A stretch of DNA of 64,000 nt from UBA1413 sp964650525 (GTDB lineage: Bacteria; Bacteroidota; Bacteroidia; Bacteroidales; Prolixibacteraceae), in assembly GCA_964650525.1 (NCBI GenBank), contig CAZYUA010000011.1, positions 46,440 to 110,439 on the forward strand. The letters run 5' to 3'. This document shows, in pieces, positions 26,101 to 33,536 of the stretch; position 1 is the first letter of the stretch; each line of letters opens with the position of its first letter. Made by a program: the position numbers and the translations under genes. The notes beneath the pieces are model-generated. The model saw nothing but the letters and a program-made list of their open reading frames with translations, was not told the origin of the DNA and did no database searches.

Positions 26101-28544
26101 GAATTATGTATGGCACCTCTGCAGGGAAGAATTACCTGAAGATTTTGGGTACATTAAAGACTCCCACATTAAGTTCTCCTACAGATGAAACTGTTAATGC
26201 GCCGGTTAATCAGATGTTTACATGGATTAAATCGGAAGCGGCAACTTCCTATCATCTTCAGGTTTCCCCGCTTGCGGATTTTTCAACTACTTTATTCTCT
26301 GATACTAACATTGTTGTCAATTCACAACAGGTCAGTACCCTGGCATATTCCACCAAATATTACTGGCGTGTCAAAGCAAAAAACTTTACTGGTACCAGTA
26401 ATTGGTCAGAAGTCTGGAAATTTACTACCACCTCTGCTTTTCCTTCCATACCAAATCTTATAAGTCCGGTCAATGGGGCATTAAACCAATCTTTATCCGT
26501 GGCATTGGACTGGAATGCATCCGAGGGGGCTTCCAGCTATGCCCTTCAGGTTTCTACCCAGGCTGATTTCAGTAGTACCCTGATCAACCAGTCCGGGCTG
26601 GCTGCAACCAGTTTCACTGCCGGGGGATTAAGCAACGGAACCACCTATTACTGGCGGGTGAATGCGGCCAATGCAGGGGGTACCAGTGAATGGTCGGAAG
26701 TGCGCAGCTTCACCACCATTCCGGCTGTACCCGGCATCCCGGTGCTGGCCTCCCCTGCCGACAATGCCGTTGACCAGCCCCTGGCGGTCATGCTGGCCTG
26801 GAACGCTACCGCAGGGGCGGCCAGTTATTCCGTCCAGGTATCGGCATTACCCGATTTCAGCAGCTTCGTGGTAAACCAGAGCGGTCTGACAAGCCCCGGC
26901 TATACACCCGCCGGGCTGGCCTTCCATACAAAGTACTATTGGCGGGTGAATGCCTCCAACACCGGGGGGACCAGCGGCTGGTCGCAAATCCGCAATTTTA
27001 CGACAGTTCCCGCCGTGCCTGATACCCCCATCCTGGCATCCCCTGCCAACCATTCTGTCGGTCAACCCCTGTCTCCTTCCCTTTCCTGGAATCCAGCGGC
27101 CGGAGCAGTCAGTTATTCCGTCCAGGTTTCCACCACCTTTGATTTTGTATCGGTCATCGCTTCACAAAGCGGAATTACGGCGACCACCTGGGCACCTCCC
27201 GGACTAACTTACGGGACCAAGTATTTCTGGAGGGTCAATGCAACCAATACAGGAGGAACCACCGCCTGGTGCGGGGAATGGGACTTTACGACAACCACCG
27301 GCACTCAGGTGCCGGCTTTGCAGGCCAGCAACCTGGTTTTCACCGACATAGGCAAGGATAAAGCCACCGTTAACTGGACCAGAGGCGATGGTTCGCGCTC
27401 CATCGTTTTTATCAGGCAGGGATCCTCAGCCACACCCGCCCTTATGAGCAACAGTTCCTACACGGCCCATGCCACCTTCGGGTCCGGATCAGAACCGGGT
27501 GCCAGCGGGTGGTACTGCGTCTATCTGGGAACGGGGAACACGACCACCATCACCGGGCTGGCACCCCTGACCACCTTTGCGGTCATGGTCATCTCCCTGA
27601 ACGGAGAAGCCGGGGATGAAAAATACCTCTTACAATCAAATGCCGGCAATCCGGCAGAATTCACCACCCTCTGTGATCCGGACTATTACGGTAATAATCC
27701 AGTGGTCCATTTGCATTACCTGAGCCCCTCCTCTTTCGATGTTGAAATAACCAATTCCCATTCATGCGGTGAGACCACGCTGACATTCAACGACCGCCGC
27801 CTGTCGGGGAACACATTTACGATTACGGTCGATGCCTACCCCAACACGGGCAGCATGCAGGGAACCCTGTCGGCCGACGGGAATAGTTTCACGGGCAGTT
27901 ATCAGATCAATTATGCAGTTCTGCACCCCCAATACGGGTACAGCATCCCCTGCGGCACCAAATCGGGATCGTGGAGTGCCGTCCGGTCTGGTCAGGGGCC
28001 CGCGATCCCTGTTCCGGTATCGCCAGCCGACCATGCGGTCAACCAGCCTTCTGATGTGACACTGAGATGGGAACCCTCACAGGAAACGCTGTTCTACTCC
28101 GTCGAGCTTTCAAAAAACAGCATCTTCAATCCTGTAATATTTTCTGGCAGCAGCATCACGGGTACTGAGCATGCGGCATCCGGTCTCGAGCCCAACACAA
28201 CCTATTACTGGCGGGTGGCTGCCGGCAATGCATGCTACCAAACCCAATGGTCGGTGTTGCGGGATTTCACCACCGGCAGCGCTGTCACTGCAGAAAATGT
28301 AAGGACAGGGTCCTTCAGGGTGTACCCCAACCCTGCCAGGGAACAGGTGCATGTAGAGTGCACCCTGCCGGTATCGGGAAACTACCTGGTTAGGATTTAT
28401 GACCGGGCAGGCAGGCTGGTACTGTCGGAAGAGCATATGCCGGGAACTTTGAAGTTGGAAGTAGGCACCTTTCGCCGGGGGCTCTATTTCGTCGAAATAC
28501 TGACTGAAGCGGCCCTGTTCAGGCAAAAGCTGGTACTTTTCTGA
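20193..28544 (+). CDS. Giant secreted multi-domain protein: Ycf48/BNR propeller, about 15 FN3-like repeats, T9SS tail
   Basis: 2783 aa from the ATG at 20193 (signal peptide ending NPVFSQ; an upstream TTG at 20073 adds an unlikely 40-residue leader). In order: Ycf48/BNR-like blades (about 30-600, ILKTTDGGxxW), an Ig-like domain (about 605-690, ISISQPASGRTFLPGD), a unique domain (about 695-830), then many ~95-residue FN3-like repeats ending TYYWRVNA...WSE...FTT. Two FN3-like units of a different type (GWYCVYLG) each precede a ~105-residue three-cysteine module. A 160-residue insert (nt 25685-26160) separates two nearly identical blocks. The C-terminal T9SS domain reads VYPNPAREQVHV...GLYFVEIL. 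Likely a surface or matrix protein; its ligand is unknown. High repeat identity suggests recent domain shuffling. Confidence 0.88.
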   Translation: MNQLMQTIVNGRIILPVLFSCLLANPVFSQQYQWEEQESGTGFTLFSSCFADAQTGWIAGGNDGLLFEKQSSGFGTSVWFEKVEAVTPSTAWILNSGDVIKTTDGGKTWVEKEGYFESISFADENKGWAITNSTNISVTGDGGDTWTIQKSGSDFMNWIYAFDSNHCWGVGNNGIIKGTSDGGVTWNTLTSGTSNKLSCVYFVNTTTGWAVGAQGTILKTTDGGTTWVPQSSGITDDLNSVHFYDALHGGIAADRATVLYTTDGGSTWNVKSGLKWPPYDLASIRFQNVNTAYAVGVFGTILKTTDGGNSWTSVAAGTTNWLNGIDIEGESIWIVGNSSTILKMSAGFIAKTSDGGANWVKQTSGTESTLYAVHCFDNQVAWAAGGEGTILKTTNGGNTWHPLASGQTVSLNDIFFINDLTGWAAGNGGTILKTEDGGDIWVKQTTGTTDNLSGIYFSSALKGTAVGSFGTLLVTADGGTTWELRRVSVYDLRSVYFAGTDTGFISGIRGTLLRTTDGGATWIPLQTPVNTDFYDIRFTDPTTGWMAGSGGALLKTTTGGEIWINQSDSSDYVFRSVVPVSSTQIYATGTKGTVWHSTGEQDFTNPVISISQPASGRTFLPGDMPFSLTGTITDERNTVCLVNGEIAILTNGNLNENLCLSPFDSSIVIKASDRAGNVAVKEIPVNIKADLPGISTTYYLGGNHDLVKSRIGTFNTFQVSYYTEPWSFEFSTALSEDMLVNRCGYSIYFFSGTKAFTLKWSILRVGRKMVISQHSDKVVSAGLISGVIPGQDYYLKKGDTLVFEIMGAYLGGFEWGSGASGGAITIASDKSSLLATPGLLLPVNGAVNQPLSLTLTWRKVKEASGYKVQVDDDADFKSPAFDYSGLMDTIKALVGLSHHQTYYWRVSSTTSTDTSAWSETRNFTTAEEVFAPTVQASDVTITSIGKDQARIGWSAGNGSRSAVFVRQGVDGTPQPADQTTYQADDAFGTGSQIGGTGWYCVYLGTATNAVITGLAPQTTYKVMAISLNGDPGFEKYLRETARDNPAIFTTTCDYDYYGTNPKVHLYFKDATTYDVEITNTHSCGTTTFKFLNRTLAGNSFSINTFPYPTTGSMTGTVSEDGHSFSGTFDITYSLMDPIYGYIVPCGALAGSWSASRSALPPAAPVLTSPVNNLADAPVGLTLNWNPSAGALSYNLEVSESVDFSSLFLSQKEITTDYFQLTGLEPSKTYYWRVSAEDACFTSRWTDSWSFSTVPSVPDPPTLLYPENNATETETVMNFSWNPSERAVSYVLQVSYHSDFSNTVVNQSGITLTNFIPERLSNNSTYYWRVCATNSGGNSDWSEIRTFTTIPAIPAIPVLISPANNATNQPLLPLLIWRSSENATTYRLVIATDPILDYIVVSRPSLTDTTYTPVALVNGTKYYWHVRANSGTVGSQWSETWSFTVIEAIPGVPVPVSPLKGAVNQPLSLTLNWNASDKASSYGVQVSTQADFSTTLINQRDVNSVQLSPQGLAHGTLYYWRVNASNTGGTSDWSEIQSFTTIPAVSDVPTLVSPVNMAADQPVSPMLVWNAPVGASGYTLQVSASPGFGTTVINQSGLAATSFTAGGLSNGTTYYWRVNAANAGGTSEWSEVRSFTTIPAVPGIPVLASPADNAVDQPLAVMLAWNATAGAASYSVQVSALPDFSSFVVNQSGLTSPGYTPAGLAFHTKYYWRVNASNTGGTSGWSQIRNFTTVPAVPDTPILASPANHSVGQPLSPSLSWNPAAGAVSYSVQVSTTFDFVSVIASQSGITATTWAPPGLTYGTKYFWRVNATNTGGTTAWCGEWDFTTTTGHNGSVETRTTIRYLQPNLTFSNEPYVNNKDQDIYVNNYVLEWKDTLTSDTLGNSFILNLIGGSQGLYGSILTAEILIKTIQGEISVVTKDFSASCFYTLPNYNIYPRRMTVEMTGILPEFQSGDILLLRIKVKSGAAGRIMYGTSAGKNYLKILGTLKTPTLSSPTDETVNAPVNQMFTWIKSEAATSYHLQVSPLADFSTTLFSDTNIVVNSQQVSTLAYSTKYYWRVKAKNFTGTSNWSEVWKFTTTSAFPSIPNLISPVNGALNQSLSVALDWNASEGASSYALQVSTQADFSSTLINQSGLAATSFTAGGLSNGTTYYWRVNAANAGGTSEWSEVRSFTTIPAVPGIPVLASPADNAVDQPLAVMLAWNATAGAASYSVQVSALPDFSSFVVNQSGLTSPGYTPAGLAFHTKYYWRVNASNTGGTSGWSQIRNFTTVPAVPDTPILASPANHSVGQPLSPSLSWNPAAGAVSYSVQVSTTFDFVSVIASQSGITATTWAPPGLTYGTKYFWRVNATNTGGTTAWCGEWDFTTTTGTQVPALQASNLVFTDIGKDKATVNWTRGDGSRSIVFIRQGSSATPALMSNSSYTAHATFGSGSEPGASGWYCVYLGTGNTTTITGLAPLTTFAVMVISLNGEAGDEKYLLQSNAGNPAEFTTLCDPDYYGNNPVVHLHYLSPSSFDVEITNSHSCGETTLTFNDRRLSGNTFTITVDAYPNTGSMQGTLSADGNSFTGSYQINYAVLHPQYGYSIPCGTKSGSWSAVRSGQGPAIPVPVSPADHAVNQPSDVTLRWEPSQETLFYSVELSKNSIFNPVIFSGSSITGTEHAASGLEPNTTYYWRVAAGNACYQTQWSVLRDFTTGSAVTAENVRTGSFRVYPNPAREQVHVECTLPVSGNYLVRIYDRAGRLVLSEEHMPGTLKLEVGTFRRGLYFVEILTEAALFRQKLVLF
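24964..25684 (+). repeat. 721-bp direct repeat, first copy
   Basis: Identical to 26581-27301 except for one base by my reading: T at 25649 against C at 27266, a synonymous Ala codon change. It encodes the second half of one FN3-like repeat and two complete ones. Repeat spacing is 1617 bp (539 codons), so the frame is kept. Confidence 0.93.
26581..27301 (+). repeat. 721-bp direct repeat, second copy
   Basis: Second copy of the block at 24964-25684. It ends exactly at the end of an FN3-like repeat (DFTTTTG), after which the two copies enter unrelated modules. The left boundary falls inside an FN3-like repeat. Confidence 0.93.
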
Positions 28545-28603
28545 ATCTTCAGCCTAAGATGGAGGTCACCAGTCTGTGGCTGTGGTCTGTGGGAAGCGTC
28601 AGC

Positions 28604-29824
28604 TCATTTTGCCAAACCATCCGTGTCTTTCAATAAACCATTGAATGCATGGTAATAACCCCCTGTTTCCTGGAATTCCCTTTTATCGCGCTCCTTTTGT
28701 CTCCAGTGTCCGGCAAGCTGCTTGAGCATCACGTCCGCATGGGCAAAAAACATCTGGTACGAAAGGCAAAAGCGTGGTTTTCTTTTGTCGGCAGGATCTT
28801 TGACTCTATCCTTGGTACAACCGCCGTAGCATTTCCGGAGCCAGGGACAGGAACGGCAGGCGGCAGGCAGATAGGCTTTGGCAGACCCAAAGGTCTCCTG
28901 TGGTTTGGAATTCAGCATCCGGGCCAGTTGACCAGTCATCACATTACCCAGTTTCCATTTGGGTTCGACAAAAAAGTCACAGCTATAAACATTTCCGTTG
29001 TGTTCAACAACCAGATAGGGTCCGCAGGTTTTCATCAGCGTGCATTCGGGAACCGGCACCCCTGCATAGGCATGGAATACCGATTCAAAGTGACGGATAT
29101 GGGTGGTCGGTTCACCATTCACAAAATCGGCAATCCAAAGGTCGAAAATCCTGCAGAGGAACTCCCCGTATGCCCTGGCTGACAAGGAGAATCCTGCTGC
29201 CCGGGATGGGTCGGCCGGATCGGATTCTACAACCGGGATAAACTGCATCCAGGTAAGTCCCAGATTCTTAAAATAAAAATAGATTTCGTCCGGGAAGGCA
29301 GCGGAATAGTCGGTCAGGCAACAAAGGGCGTTCACAGCAACCTGGTTGTCCAGGAGCATTTTGGCGCTATCGGCTACCCGAGGGTGAGTTTCCCTATTTC
29401 CTTTGTCACGGCGGTAATGGTCATGGATATGGGCAGGTCCGTCGAGAGAGAGACCTACCAGCCAGTCGTAATTGCGAAGGAACTTCGCCCATTCGCTGTC
29501 AAGCAGAATCCCGTTGGTCTGCAAACCATTACCCACAGACTGGTTCCTTCCATATTTTTTTTCCAGTTCAATAGCCCGTTCGAAGAAAGGAAGGCCCATC
29601 AGCGTAGGTTCCCCACCCTGCCAGGCAAAACTGACCATGGGTCCTCCCTGCTGCATAACCTGCCTGATCAGTTCCTCCTGCACCTCACCGCTCATGCGAT
29701 GTACCGGGTTAGCAGCAAACAACGCTGCTTTTTTCAGATAAAAACAGTACATGCAATTCAGGTTGCAGTCGGGACCAGCAGGCTTGACCAATACGGAGTC
29801 GAGAACTTTTGGTTTCTTCAGCAT
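28604..29824 (-). CDS. Anaerobic sulfatase-maturase-type radical SAM/SPASM enzyme
   Basis: Oxidises an active-site Cys or Ser of type I sulfatases to formylglycine using S-adenosylmethionine. About 406 aa. The radical SAM cluster is CNLNCMYC (C20, C24, C27), followed by GGEPTLMG, GLQTNGILL and GLSLDGPAHIHD with the catalytic-type Asp. The C-terminal SPASM region holds CTLMKTCG, NVYSCDFFV and CRSCPWLRKCYGGC, which bind two auxiliary 4Fe-4S clusters. ATG at 29836 gives four more residues and is an alternative start. No sulfatase gene is in the window, so its substrate lies elsewhere or it modifies another protein. It converges on the giant gene. Confidence 0.92.
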   Translation of the reverse strand: MLKKPKVLDSVLVKPAGPDCNLNCMYCFYLKKAALFAANPVHRMSGEVQEELIRQVMQQGGPMVSFAWQGGEPTLMGLPFFERAIELEKKYGRNQSVGNGLQTNGILLDSEWAKFLRNYDWLVGLSLDGPAHIHDHYRRDKGNRETHPRVADSAKMLLDNQVAVNALCCLTDYSAAFPDEIYFYFKNLGLTWMQFIPVVESDPADPSRAAGFSLSARAYGEFLCRIFDLWIADFVNGEPTTHIRHFESVFHAYAGVPVPECTLMKTCGPYLVVEHNGNVYSCDFFVEPKWKLGNVMTGQLARMLNSKPQETFGSAKAYLPAACRSCPWLRKCYGGCTKDRVKDPADKRKPRFCLSYQMFFAHADVMLKQLAGHWRQKERDKREFQETGGYYHAFNGLLKDTDGLAK

Positions 29825-30013
29825 GGCACCCCTCATTTAATCCCAGCAAACCTATGGAATTTACCTGAAAACCGCGACCATTCCTATCAATTTTACCACA
29901 TACGTTTGTTAATAAAACCTCACCCTGAAATGCGTTGGATCGCCGGAAATCCCTATTTTGGCAGCCGGAGGGAGTGGCTAACTGACCGACGCTCCTTCAA
30001 ATCAGAAATCAGA

Positions 30014-30733
30014 ATGGGTATTAACGCTGCAAATACAGGGAGAAAGCGACGACGAAGGCTGAAGAAACCCGTAAAAAGGATCTTGATTTTCATGGTACTG
30101 GCTTTGATGGCTGGATTGCTTTACCCGCTGATCAGAAAACTCAGTTCAAATCAGGAACAGGCTTTTCACGGATCAGCAAAGGTTGAAAAATTCCGCGATC
30201 TGAATGAGTTGCATCTTCGGTTTGGCAGGGCTCATGGAATAACACCCATCAAAACGGAAAAGCAGTTTCATACGCAAATCAATGAGCTATTAAAGAAAAA
30301 ACGGTTGACAAAAATATCGGATAACGAATACTACGTAATTAAGAGACTCACTCACTCCCACCCTTACCTGGTACCTGAGGCTGCCCAACTTCTTGATCTG
30401 ATTGGAAAACGGTTTCAAAGAAAACTTCAGGATCAAAACATGGACCGTTACCTGTTCAGGGTAACTTCAGTCTTACGTACGGAAGAAAGCCAGAAGAGCC
30501 TGGGCAGAAGGAACCGGAATGCTACGGTAACATCGGCCCATGGGTATGGGACCACCTTTGACATTACCTACAACAGTCTGGTTCGCAAATCCCTGTTCGG
30601 GAGTCATCAGGTAATTTCAGATCCTGCCGGCATGACCCTTTTATCACAAACTATCAGGGAGTTGAGAGCAGAGAAGAGACTGGTGGTCGTTACGGAAAGA
30701 AAAGAACCCTGCTTTCATATCACAGTCCGGTAG
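30014..30733 (+). CDS. DUF5715 family membrane-anchored protein, M15-peptidase-like
   Basis: 239 aa from the ATG at 30014 (an ATG at 29930 would add 28 residues with no obvious role). A very basic N-terminus (GRKRRRRLKKPVKR) leads into one transmembrane helix (about 25-45), so the rest faces the periplasm. The C-terminal half contains TSVLRTEESQ, then SAHGYGTTFDITYN, and near the end EPCFHITVR. The SxHxxGxxxDI pattern with a late His is the zinc-ligand layout of M15 D,D-carboxypeptidases, so a peptidoglycan peptidase role is plausible. The gene is divergent from the radical SAM gene. Confidence 0.8.
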   Translation: MGINAANTGRKRRRRLKKPVKRILIFMVLALMAGLLYPLIRKLSSNQEQAFHGSAKVEKFRDLNELHLRFGRAHGITPIKTEKQFHTQINELLKKKRLTKISDNEYYVIKRLTHSHPYLVPEAAQLLDLIGKRFQRKLQDQNMDRYLFRVTSVLRTEESQKSLGRRNRNATVTSAHGYGTTFDITYNSLVRKSLFGSHQVISDPAGMTLLSQTIRELRAEKRLVVVTERKEPCFHITVR

Positions 30734-30865
30734 GGTCTGGCAGCAGTAATCACATCAACGAAAGGGCCGGTTTGAACAAGATCCCGGAATCATGCACTGA
30801 ATTGGGAAAATCGGAGACTGTTAACAATATCCGGACATCAGAGTGGTTTATTTATCATGACTTTG

Positions 30866-30873
30866 TAGATTTG
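30866..30873 (+). promoter_or_regulatory. Possible -7 box very close to the TonB receptor start
   Basis: TAGATTTG matches TAnnTTTG exactly and ends 5 nt before the ATG at 30879. No TTG is found at the usual upstream distance. If used, the transcript would be nearly leaderless, so this may be chance. Confidence 0.25.
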
Positions 30874-30878
30874 CGGGG

Positions 30879-33296
30879 ATGAATTTTCTGAGAGTACCTT
30901 ATTTTCTGCTTCTCCTGTTGGTTCCCGGATGGATGGCAACAGGCCAGAGCAACAACGCCACCCTGACCGGGAAAGTCACAGGCGCAGGTGGAGAGCCGCT
31001 TGATCTTGTCAATGTTTCGTTGCGCGATTATCCCATCGGGACCACCACCAACCGGAGAGGGGAGTATTTGTTGCGCATACCGGCAAGGAAGGAAGTCACC
31101 GTAGTGTACTCCTCGATCGGATATCAATCTGTGGAAAAAAACTTCACTGCAGGTATTGAAGAAAGGCTGACTGCAGATATTACCTTGACGGAGCGCCCCA
31201 CGGAACTGGGCGAGGTGGAAGTCACCGAAAGCCGGAATGAGGGCGGCAACACCCTCCGCCTTGATCCACGAATGCTGAATAATCTTCCGTCGGCAGGCGG
31301 TGGCGGTATCGAAGCCCTGATAAAAACCTTGCCGGGAGTCTCCTCCAACAATGAGTTGAGTTCACAATACAGCGTCAGGGGAGGCAATTTTGACGAAAAC
31401 CTGGTTTACGTGAATGATATTGAAATATACCGGCCTTTCCTTGTCCGGTCAGGACAGCAGGAGGGTTTGAGTTTCATCAACAGTGACATGGTTTCTTCGA
31501 TTGAGTTTTCTGCCGGGGGGTTTAATGCCAAATACGGAGATAAAATGTCGAGTGTTCTCGACATCAAATACCGGAGGCCTGTGGATTTCAGGGGTTCTGC
31601 ATCCGTAAGCATGCTGGGGATCACAGCCCATGCCGAAGATGTGGCCGACGGAGGCAAATGGTCGCATATCACCGGGATCCGTTACAAAACAAACCGCTAC
31701 CTGTTAAGCGGACTCGACGAACAAGGAGAATACGATCCCCGCTTTGTGGATGTGCAGACACATGTAACCTGGCAGATTGGGAAACAACTGGATCTCTCCT
31801 TTCTGGGAAACGTGGCGTGGAACGATTACCGTTTCATTCCCAGGGAAAGGGAGACCTCCTTTGGAACCTGGCAAACGCCCCTGAACACAAAAATATATTT
31901 CGAGGGAAGTGAAAGGGATGACTTCACCACCTTATTCGGAGCCCTGAGCAGCAATTTCCACCCGAATTCTGATCTGAATATGAAGCTGATTGTTTCTGCT
32001 TTTTCAGCCACTGAAGCGGAGACCTATGATATCCTGGGGGACTATTACCTGAACCAGCTGGAGAGGAACATGGCCTCAGATAATTTTGGCGACAGCGTGC
32101 TGAATCTGGGGGTGGGTACCTTCCTGAACCATGCAAGGAATTACCTCGATGCAATGGTTTACAGTGTGGCATTTAAGGGGGCTTTGAACTCAGAAAACCA
32201 CCTGTGGAACTGGGGAATCGGTTTTCAGCATGAGCGGATTACAAATTCCATCAACGAATGGATATACCGCGATTCGACCGGATACTCCCTCCCCTTTTCT
32301 GATATGGAAGTGTTGCTTTATTATTCCCTCAACAGTCATGCTAATCTCCGTTCGAACAGAGTTACGGGATTCGTGCAGGATACCTGGAACATTCCCGTTT
32401 CTCGGGGAGATTTATATGCAACGGGAGGCATCCGTGGTAACTTTTGGGATTTCAACCGGGAGTTCCTCTTTAGTCCCAGAATGTCAGTGACCTATTTTCC
32501 CGACTGGGAAAAGAACGTTTCGTTCCGTTTTTCGGGCGGGATGTATCATCAGCCGGCCTTTTTCAAGGAACTTATCAGCCGTTCGGGTGAAATTTTCAAC
32601 CAGAACAAGGCCCAGCGATCGTTCCAGGTTGTTACCGGAGTGGATTATATCTTCACTGCCTGGGACCGTCCTTTCCGGCTCACTTCTGAGATTTACTACA
32701 AGCATATGAACCGCCTGGTTCCATACCAGGTAGACAATGTACGGATCCGGTACATTCCCGACCAGGAATCCCGTGGGTATGCAGCTGGCCTCGATATGAA
32801 AATCAACGGGGAATTCGTCAGCGGAATCCAATCATGGGCCAGCCTCTCGCTGATGAAAACCGGGGAGGATATTCTCGGGGACGGATACGGGATCATCCCC
32901 CGTCCTACTGACCAGCGGTTTAATTTCAGCCTTTACTTTCAGGACTACCTGCCCGGAAATCCATCGTGGAAAATGCATATGGCAGCCTTTTACGGTTCGC
33001 GTTTACCTACCGGCCCACCCCAGTCAGAACGATGGCAGGATGTTTTTCGGATGCCACCCTACCGCAGAATCGATATGGGTATTTCCAAAATGATTATCAG
33101 CGAAAACAAACCCCATCCCGCCAAATGGCTGAAACCGGTGAGAGACCTGTGGTTAAGCCTTGAGATCTTCAATCTTCTGAACATCAACAACACCATCTCC
33201 TATTTCTGGGTCTCCAGCACCTTCGGAGATATGTTTGCCGTTCCCAATTATCTTACCGAAAGGAAAATAAACCTTAAACTGGCGTTCTCATTCTAG
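30879..33296 (+). CDS. TonB-dependent receptor with carboxypeptidase-regulatory-like domain
   Basis: 805 aa outer-membrane active transporter. Signal peptide (FLLLLLVPGWMATGQ), a regulatory-like beta-sandwich (about 27-110, LTGKVTGAGGEPLDLVNV, TTNRRGEYLLRIP), a plug (SVRGGNFDENLVYVNDIEIY and FSAGGFNAKYGDKMSSVLDI), then a 22-stranded-type barrel ending LKLAFSF. There is no SusD partner, so the substrate is not necessarily a glycan. No other transport gene is adjacent to identify the ligand. Confidence 0.92.
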   Translation: MNFLRVPYFLLLLLVPGWMATGQSNNATLTGKVTGAGGEPLDLVNVSLRDYPIGTTTNRRGEYLLRIPARKEVTVVYSSIGYQSVEKNFTAGIEERLTADITLTERPTELGEVEVTESRNEGGNTLRLDPRMLNNLPSAGGGGIEALIKTLPGVSSNNELSSQYSVRGGNFDENLVYVNDIEIYRPFLVRSGQQEGLSFINSDMVSSIEFSAGGFNAKYGDKMSSVLDIKYRRPVDFRGSASVSMLGITAHAEDVADGGKWSHITGIRYKTNRYLLSGLDEQGEYDPRFVDVQTHVTWQIGKQLDLSFLGNVAWNDYRFIPRERETSFGTWQTPLNTKIYFEGSERDDFTTLFGALSSNFHPNSDLNMKLIVSAFSATEAETYDILGDYYLNQLERNMASDNFGDSVLNLGVGTFLNHARNYLDAMVYSVAFKGALNSENHLWNWGIGFQHERITNSINEWIYRDSTGYSLPFSDMEVLLYYSLNSHANLRSNRVTGFVQDTWNIPVSRGDLYATGGIRGNFWDFNREFLFSPRMSVTYFPDWEKNVSFRFSGGMYHQPAFFKELISRSGEIFNQNKAQRSFQVVTGVDYIFTAWDRPFRLTSEIYYKHMNRLVPYQVDNVRIRYIPDQESRGYAAGLDMKINGEFVSGIQSWASLSLMKTGEDILGDGYGIIPRPTDQRFNFSLYFQDYLPGNPSWKMHMAAFYGSRLPTGPPQSERWQDVFRMPPYRRIDMGISKMIISENKPHPAKWLKPVRDLWLSLEIFNLLNINNTISYFWVSSTFGDMFAVPNYLTERKINLKLAFSF

Positions 33297-33536
33297 CGGA
33301 TTTGTCATTTTTCCTGCCAGATCTTTTGAGATTGTCCGAATTCAGTCACCTTCTGATTTCTTTTTTTTTACCTTTACTGTTGGTTTTCTGTTCATTCCCT
33401 GCTATGCCGGAAGTATGTTAGGGCAGGGTTCCGAAGCCATAACACGAATGCCGGCAATAAACAACCGGTTTATCGTCCAGGAACAATTGTTACAGGTTTG
33501 CCGGGAAGCAGTCAACCGGTACATAATCAAAGAAAC

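Noticed and set aside
22705..28280. Regularly spaced repeats, considered as a CRISPR-like or minisatellite array
   Set aside because: They are ~285-bp coding repeats of FN3-like domains in one frame.
29384..30013. Long plus-strand open frame running through the radical SAM gene into the DUF5715 gene
   Set aside because: The part before 30014 is antisense to a clear gene and has no coding features.
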